Shown here: positions 59,518 through 64,000 of the stretch, one piece after another
Layout: the number at the start of each line of letters is the position of its first letter
Numbering within the stretch: position 1 is the first letter of the stretch
NCBI GenBank assembly: GCA_013127575.1
Contig: CP053418.1
Span: 1,798,001-1,862,000, forward strand
DNA length: 64,000 bases
DNA from: Ramlibacter terrae
Lineage (GTDB): Bacteria > Pseudomonadota > Gammaproteobacteria > Burkholderiales > Burkholderiaceae_C
Direction: 5' to 3'
The notes under the pieces: model-generated
What the model was told of the DNA's origin: nothing
The model's database searches: none
What the model saw: the letters and a program-made list of their open reading frames with translations, nothing else
Position numbers and translations under genes: made by a program

Positions 59518-60521
59518 ATGGACGACAAGCCGAGCGCGAAGAACAGCCAGCGCGACACCGAACCCGCAGCCGACAAGCAGCGCGCGCTGCAGCGCGAACA
59601 GGACCGCAACGAGCCGGCCGAGGGCGGCGGTGGCGGCGGCGGCAAGGAGAAGGCGGTGCAGACCGGCCCGCGTTCGCAGCCCGAAGAGATCCCGGCGCAG
59701 CACCTGCTCAAGCCGGGGCAGGAAGCCGACATGCAGCTCAAGCCGCGCTTCGACGCGCCCGACTACAAGGGCAGCGGCAAGCTCGAAGGCATGAAGGCGC
59801 TGATCACCGGCGGCGATTCCGGCATCGGCCGCTCGGTGGCCGTGCTCTACGCCCGGGAAGGCGCCGACGTCGCCATCGTCTACCTCAGTTCGCACGAAGA
59901 TGCCGAGGAGACCAGGCGCTGCGTCGAGAAGGAAGGCCGCAAGTGCCTCTTGATCCCCGGTGACGTGAAGGACGCGAAGTTCTGCAAGGAAGCCGTGGAG
60001 CGGACGGTGAAGGAGCTCAACGGGCTGGACATCCTCGTGAACAACGCCGCCTTCCAGCTGCACGCGCATTCGCTGCAGGACATCACGGACGAGCGCCTGG
60101 ACGAAACCTTCAAGACCAACATCTACGGCTACTTCTACATGGCGCGGGCGGCCGAGCCGCACTTGAAGAAGGGCTCCTGCATCGTCAACACCGGCTCGGT
60201 GGTGGGACTCCGGGCAGCAAGGAACTGCTGGACTACTCGGCGACCAAGGGCGCGATCCACGCGTTCACGATGTCGCTGGCGTCCAGCCTGATCGAGAAGG
60301 GCATCCGCGTGAACGCCGTGGCGCCGGGTCCGGTGTGGACGCCGCTGAACCCGGCCGACCGCAGCGCCGAGGAGATCGTGGAGTTCGGCAAGCAGACGGA
60401 TTTCAAGCGTCCCGCGCAGCCGGAAGAACTGTCGCCGGCTTACGTCTTCCTGGCGTCGCCGGTCTGCTCCAGCTACATCACCGGCATCGTGCTGCCGGTG
60501 ACGGGCTCGGTAGGCTCGTAG
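59518..60521 (+). CDS. Short-chain dehydrogenase/reductase with hydrophilic N-terminal extension
   Basis: About 334 residues. The first 80 are Gln/Glu/Gly-rich and probably disordered (a run of eight Gly near residue 40), ending in FDAPDYKGSGKL. The SDR core has ALITGGDSGIGRSVAVLY near residue 92, LDILVNNAAFQ near 170, the catalytic Ser in IVNTGSVVG and Tyr-x3-Lys in LDYSATKGAIHAF. One break near 60213 separates the two. This is the stress-related YdaD/YhdF/GsiB-linked SDR group. ATG 59518 is preferred over 59500 because it gives MDDKPSAKNS. Confidence 0.9.
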
Positions 60522-60556
60522 CGGCAAGGGTTGTCGTGGCGCGCTAGGATCGCGCC

Positions 60557-61211
60557 ATGACTCCCCTTCACATCGATTTCGTCTCCGACGTCGCGTGCCC
60601 CCTGGTGCGCCGTCGGCCTCTCCTCGCTCGAACGCGCGCTCGAGAAGCTGCAGGGCGAGGTGCAGGTGGAGATGCGCTTCCAGCCGTTCGAGCTGAACCC
60701 GCGCATGGGCCCGGAAGGGCAGGACGTCACCGAACACCTGACGCAGAAGTACGGGTCCACCCCCGAGCAGCAGGCGGCCGCGCGCGAAGGCATCCGCCAG
60801 CGCGGCGCCGCGGTCGGCTTCGCATTCAGCCAGCAGGGACGCGGGCGCATCTGGAACACCTTCGATGCGCATCGGCTGCTGTTCTGGGCGGGCGAGCAAG
60901 GCGGCACGCGGCAACGCGACCTGAAGATGGCGCTGCTGCGCAGCTACCACGGCGAGGCGCGCAGCCCGGCCGATCCGCAGGCGCTGCTCGATGCGTGCGA
61001 AGCCGCGGGGCTCGACCGCGCAGCGGCGCAGGAGGTGCTGGAAAGCGGGCGCTATGCCGCGGAAGTGCGCGAGCGCGAGCAGCACTTCCAGCAACTGGGC
61101 ATCCAGGCCGTGCCGGCCGTGATCATCAACAACAAGCACCTGATCCGGGGCGGCCAGCCGCCCGAGCTGTTCGAGCAGGCGCTGCGGCAGGTGGCGGCTG
61201 GAGAGGTTTGA
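60557..61211 (+). CDS. DsbA-family (FrnE-like) thiol oxidoreductase
   Basis: About 217 residues, cytoplasmic (no signal peptide). The active site reads CP then, after an extra C in a run of five, WC: restoring the frame gives VACPWCAVGL, a CPWC motif of the FrnE/2-hydroxychromene isomerase-like branch. MRFQPFELNPRMGPEGQDV near residue 36, GRIWNTFDAHRLLFWAGEQG near 97 and a C-terminal QAVPAVIINNKHLIRGGQP (cis-Pro loop) complete the fold. The ORF starting at 60660 is the truncated reading. It ends 4 bp before REP copy C. Confidence 0.88.
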
Positions 61212-61214
61212 GGT

Positions 61215-61289
61215 TGGTGCGCAGCGACGCTGCACACCCTACGAAGCAAAAGCAACCGTTGTAGGGTGTGCAGCTTTGCTGCGCACCAT
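61215..61289. repeat. REP palindrome, family 1, copy C
   Basis: A 75-bp inverted repeat with the same arms as the two copies beside the RAYT: TGGTGCGCA / TGCGCACCAT outside and TGCACACCCTAC / GTAGGGTGTGCA inside. It fills the gap between two convergent genes (DsbA-family and response regulator) and could serve as a bidirectional terminator. Confidence 0.88.
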
Positions 61290-61291
61290 GT

Positions 61292-61675
61292 TCAGTGGCC
61301 GCCGGCGGCGCGGGCGAGCTTGACGCAGTAGTCGAGCATGGCTTCCGTTTCCATCGCCTTGTCGAAGACGCCGTCGGCGCCCAGCGCTTCGCAGCGGAGG
61401 CGCGTCTCGGGATTGGCCGCGCCCGTGAGCACCACCATCTTCTGCGTGGCGCCGCGCTCGCGCAGCGCCTTCAGCACGCCGAAACCGCTGCCGCCGGGCT
61501 CCAGCATCAGGTCGACCACCGCGATGTCCCAATGGTTCGCCGGGTCGCGCAGCCAGGCCACGGCTGCGTGCTCGTTGCCCGTGGAGCCGGCGGATTCGAT
61601 GCCGCCCAGCTCCGACAGCGCCTCGACCAGGCTGGTCCGGACTTCGGGGTTGTCTTCGACCACGTACGCCTTCAT
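61292..61675 (-). CDS. Single-domain response regulator
   Basis: Unbroken, 127 residues, only a receiver domain. The acidic pair is in AYVVEDNPEVR, the phospho-acceptor Asp in IAVVDLMLEPGGSGFGVL near residue 55, Thr in MVVLTGAANPE near 85 and Lys in VFDKAMETEAML near 108. There is no output domain, so it would act like CheY or Spo0F through a partner protein. No kinase gene lies nearby. Confidence 0.92.
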   Translation of the reverse strand: MKAYVVEDNPEVRTSLVEALSELGGIESAGSTGNEHAAVAWLRDPANHWDIAVVDLMLEPGGSGFGVLKALRERGATQKMVVLTGAANPETRLRCEALGADGVFDKAMETEAMLDYCVKLARAAGGH

Positions 61676-61736
61676 GCGCGCCGATTGTGCACCGAAGGCT
61701 CCACGGCGGACAGCCGGCGCCCGCCCGCCGTTGCGT

Positions 61737-62128
61737 TCAGCCCACCTGCACTTCGATGCGGCGCGGCCGGGCCTCCTCCGCCTTGGGAATGGTCAGGCGC
61801 AGCACGCCGTCACGGAGTTGCGCCTCGATGCGCGCGGTATCGAGCTCGCGGCTCAGGGTGAACTGGCGGCGGTATGCGGGACACTGCGCCTCGCCGTACA
61901 CCAGCTCCATGCCGTCCGGGCCGATGGCGGCGGCGGTGGCCTCCAGCACCAGCGTCTCGCCGTCCACCCGCAAGTGCAGGCCGTCCTTCGGCACGCCGGC
62001 AGGTCGGCCAGCAGCGTGATCGAAGCTTCGGTCTCGAACACGTCGACCGCTGGCACCACGTGCTGCTGTTGCTGTTGTGGCTGTTGCTGCTGTCGCGGCG
62101 ACGCGGGCCGCGCGATGGCGTCGTCCAT
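61737..62128 (-). CDS. Small heat-shock protein Hsp20 (copy 1, poly-Gln N-terminus)
   Basis: About 130 residues. An N-terminal arm with two runs of four and five Gln, separated by a Pro, precedes an alpha-crystallin domain: AVDVFETEASITLLADLP, LHLRVDGETLVLEATAA, AYRRQFTLSRELDTARIEAQ, DGVLRLTIPKAEEARPRRI. The terminal IEVQV supplies the I-x-V/I assembly motif. One break near 62003 falls in the first beta strand. It follows the second Hsp20 gene by 19 bp and is probably co-transcribed with it as an ATP-independent holdase pair. Confidence 0.9.
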
Positions 62129-62147
62129 GGCGTTCACTCCTTTCTCC

Positions 62148-62591
62148 TCAATGCACTTCGATGCGGCGGGGCAGCGACGAGGCGCGCTTGGCGATGCTGA
62201 TGCGCAGCACACCGTCGCGGTAGCTCGCTTCCACTTGCGCCGGGTCGGCGTCTTCGGGCAGGCTGACCACGCGGCGGAAGCGGCCCGCGTAGCGCTCGTT
62301 GGCATACACGCTGGTGCGTTCGCCGGGCTGCGGCAGGTCGGCCTTGCGCTCGCCGGCGATGGCCAGCACGCCGCGGTCGATCGTGATGTCCAGGCTCGCG
62401 GGGTCCAGCCCCGGCGCCAGCGCCATCACTTCGATCGAGCCGGCCGTCGTCCCGACGTTGAGCACCGGGAAGCCGCTGGCGGTGGAGCGGATGCTGGCGT
62501 TGCCCGCGCCGCCGAACACCGGGTCGAGCAGGCCCTGCATGCGGTTGAGTTCGGTGAAAAGGTCCGTGGAGGACCGGAACATGGGAATCAT
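62148..62591 (-). CDS. Small heat-shock protein Hsp20 (copy 2)
   Basis: Unbroken, 147 residues. MFRSSTDLFTELNRMQGLLD forms the N-terminal helix. The alpha-crystallin domain has FPVLNVGTTAGSIEVMALAPG, LDITIDRGVLAIAGERK, RFRRVVSLPEDADPAQVEA and DGVLRISIAKRASSLPRRI; the end IEVH resembles the I-x-V motif. First gene of the pair, with a ribosome-binding site AGGAG just upstream of ATG 62591. Confidence 0.93.
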   Translation of the reverse strand: MIPMFRSSTDLFTELNRMQGLLDPVFGGAGNASIRSTASGFPVLNVGTTAGSIEVMALAPGLDPASLDITIDRGVLAIAGERKADLPQPGERTSVYANERYAGRFRRVVSLPEDADPAQVEASYRDGVLRISIAKRASSLPRRIEVH

Positions 62592-62630
62592 GTGCGTTCT
62601 CCTTGTCAGTTGCCCCCCGGCGTTCCCGAA

Positions 62631-63420
62631 TTAGGGTCGGCCGCGGGCGCTTTCAGGGGTGGCCCAACGGGCCAGCAGCACGGGAATGGAGGAGGCCAGC
62701 AGGCCGGCGCCGGAGGCTGTCAGAAGCCCCAGCACCACCTTGCGGAAGGTGAGTTCGCTGATCCCGACGTACAGCCGCGCGCCGAGCACCGCCGGCACCA
62801 GCATGGCCGGCGCCACCACCGCGAACAGCGGCAGCATCGAGCGTTCCACCAGGCCGGTGGCGAGATAACCCACGAAGGTGATGGAGAGCATCGCCAGGTT
62901 GAAGTTCTGGATCACGGCGCGCTGGCGGTCCTTCTCGTAGCCGCGCAGCGTGCACCACAGCGTCGGCGCCACGCCGGTCGATCCGCCGAGCCCGCCCATC
63001 ACCCCGCCGACACTGCCGGCCACCGCGTCGGCGATGTGGCCGCCACGCGTGATGCGCGGCAACTGCGCCGCAAAGAACATCAGGGGGCACGCGATGACCA
63101 GCACCAGGCCGAGCACCGCCTTGAACATGGGTACGTCGAGCCGCGGCAGCAGGTACAGCCCGAGGGGCAGGCCTGCCAGCCCGCCGGCCGGGAACGGCAG
63201 CAAGGTCTGCGCGTGCCAGCCCCGGCGCACGGTGAAGGCCGACATCACCTGCCCGGTCAGCGCGCCGAACACGGCCAGCACCGCGGCGAGCTGCGGGTCG
63301 AGGACCCAGGCCCACATCGCGATCGCCGTCATGCTGAAGCCGAAGCCGGACAGCCCCCGGACGAAGCCGGCGACGGCGGCGCCGATGACGATGATGGCCG
63401 GGTGTTCCAGTTTCTGTCAT
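62631..63420 (-). CDS. TauE/SafE-family sulfite exporter-like membrane protein
   Basis: About 262 residues with seven to eight helices. VIGAAVAGFVRGLSGFGFSM near the N-terminus and GSVGGVMGGLGGSTGVAPTLWC near residue 140 are the paired Gly-rich family repeats. NFNLAMLSITFVGYLATG follows. A break near 63405 separates the first ATG (63420) from the LEHPAIIVIG start. That ATG lies inside a REP-like repeat, so the true start may be further in (CTG near 63406 or ATG 63332). Exports or imports sulfite/sulfonate-type anions; exact cargo unknown. Confidence 0.82.
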
Positions 63421-63440
63421 CCCGGCTCGACCCGGGATCC
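63415..63440. repeat. REP-like palindrome, family 2, arm 1 of copy 2
   Basis: TGTCATCCCGGCTCG with CGACCCGGGATCC forms an imperfect palindrome. It is in inverted orientation to the element at 63462-63489, and the two make a paired (BIME-like) unit with a 21-bp spacer. Confidence 0.7.
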
Positions 63441-63461
63441 GTGGTGGTGTGGCGGCAGTCG

Positions 63462-63489
63462 TGGATCGCGGCGCGAGGCCGCGATGACA
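63462..63489. repeat. REP-like palindrome, family 2, arm 2 of copy 2
   Basis: On the - strand it reads TGTCATCGCGGCCTCG then CGCCGCGATCCA. It matches the element at 26791-26818 at most positions, the differences being largely paired C/T and A/G changes that keep the palindrome. It lies 3 bp after the gcvP stop. Confidence 0.75.
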
Positions 63490-63492
63490 AGT

Positions 63493-64000
63493 CTATTCGT
63501 ACGCCGACATCGGCACGCAGCTGCAGAACAGGTTGCGGTCGCCGTAGACGTTGTCGACGCGGCCCACCGGCGGCCAGTACTTGGCGTGGCGGCGCTCATC
63601 CAGCACCGCGGCGCCGACGTCACGCCCGTACGCATGCGTCCACTCGCCCTTCAGCAGGCTTTGGGCCGTGTGCGGCGCGTTCTTCAGCGGGTTGTCGTCC
63701 TGCGGCCACTCGCCGGCCTCGATGCGCCGGATCTCCTCGCGGATGGCGATCATCGCGCCGATGAAGCGGTCGATCTCCTCGAGCGTCTCGCTTTCGGTCG
63801 GCTCCACCATCAGCGTGCCGGGCACGGGGAAGCTCAGGGTCGGCGCGTGGAAGCCGTAGTCGACCAGGCGCTTGGCGACGTCTTCGGCCGTCACTCCGCT
63901 GTTCTCCTTCAAGGGCCGCAGGTCGAGGATGCACTCGTGCGCGACGTGGCCGTTCGGGCTGGCGTAGAGCGTCGGGTAGTGATCGCGCAGCCGCACGCTG
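63493..64000 (-). CDS. gcvP: Glycine dehydrogenase (P-protein) C-terminal part, cut by the window edge
   Basis: 169 C-terminal residues in one open frame that runs off the window. [40 protein letters not shown] (read in two parts), [38 protein letters not shown] and a closing [17 protein letters not shown] are characteristic of the P-protein of the glycine cleavage system. The PLP-Lys domain is outside the window. The other gcv genes are expected upstream, beyond 64000. Confidence 0.94.
   Translation of the reverse strand, partial: SVRLRDHYPTLYASPNGHVAHECILDLRPLKENSGVTAEDVAKRLVDYGFHAPTLSFPVPGTLMVEPTESETLEEIDRFIGAMIAIREEIRRIEAGEWPQDDNPLKNAPHTAQSLLKGEWTHAYGRDVGAAVLDERRHAKYWPPVGRVDNVYGDRNLFCSCVPMSAYE

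Noticed and set aside
61338..63764. 808-residue + strand open frame
   Set aside because: It crosses several well-supported - strand genes (response regulator, two Hsp20, TauE, gcvP) and shows low-complexity shadow composition.

Overview
The window is GC-rich chromosomal DNA. Its gene content fits a Burkholderiales betaproteobacterium, most like Comamonadaceae such as Ramlibacter or Variovorax. The pointers are a glnA-ntrB-ntrC locus with a small secreted protein between glnA and ntrB, an intracellular polyhydroxyalkanoate depolymerase, a DUF2069 protein, an EPS-associated MarR-type regulator, tandem Hsp20 genes and many small palindromic repeats. The assignment is from gene content only. I see no CRISPR array, no recognisable rRNA or tRNA gene, and no gene-free stretch longer than about 300 bases.

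Almost every gene longer than about 500 bp is broken by one or more small indels. This includes genes that should be indispensable (glnA, aroC, thyA, galE, ntrC). The reading frame resumes at once in another frame and both halves match one family. I count roughly one break per 600 bp and read this as uncorrected sequencing or assembly error, not as decay. Genes are therefore given as single spans with the approximate break points.

Layout. 1-28.7 kb is a surface-polysaccharide (EPS or capsule-like) cluster. It opens with a cut-off membrane protein, galE, and a tightly overlapping + strand cassette (2.4-7.3 kb): GtrB-like glycosyltransferase, FAD oxidoreductase, NAD-dependent epimerase/reductase, TIM-barrel isomerase, SMR-type small transporter and a second GT2. 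Then comes a long, mostly - strand run: acyltransferase-SGNH, membrane proteins, an EpsG-type polymerase, several GT4 and GT2 enzymes, a FemAB-like protein, a DUF616 protein, an ABC-type flippase, a nucleotide-sugar dehydrogenase, the EPS-associated regulator, a UDP-glucuronate-epimerase-like protein and a second acyltransferase-SGNH. Most junctions are 4-bp start/stop overlaps, so the genes look translationally coupled.

28.8-35.2 kb holds a DUF1800/DUF1501 Tat-exported pair, an RsuA-type pseudouridine synthase, a YVTN beta-propeller, a polysaccharide deacetylase and a sterol-desaturase-family membrane oxygenase; a CinA-type molybdopterin-domain protein follows. 36.0-40.9 kb is the nitrogen regulon core: glnA with a sigma-54 promoter and two NtrC-type sites, a terminator, a secreted coiled-coil protein, ntrB and ntrC. 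40.9-41.6 kb is a REP-associated tyrosine transposase (RAYT) between two copies of its palindrome; a third copy sits at 61.2 kb.

41.6-46.2 kb (- strand) carries xthA, folA, thyA, a ccdAB toxin-antitoxin module directly upstream of thyA, an FAD-linked 2-hydroxyacid dehydrogenase and a DUF2069 protein. 46.2-52.3 kb has a YihY/BrkB membrane protein, two tandem AMP-forming ligase paralogues, a cytochrome P450 and an alpha/beta hydrolase. 52.3-64 kb is mostly housekeeping: metY, a CBS protein, phaZ, GST, cupin, aroC, an MFS transporter, an SDR, a DsbA-family protein, a response regulator, two Hsp20 genes, a TauE/SafE transporter and the 3' end of gcvP.
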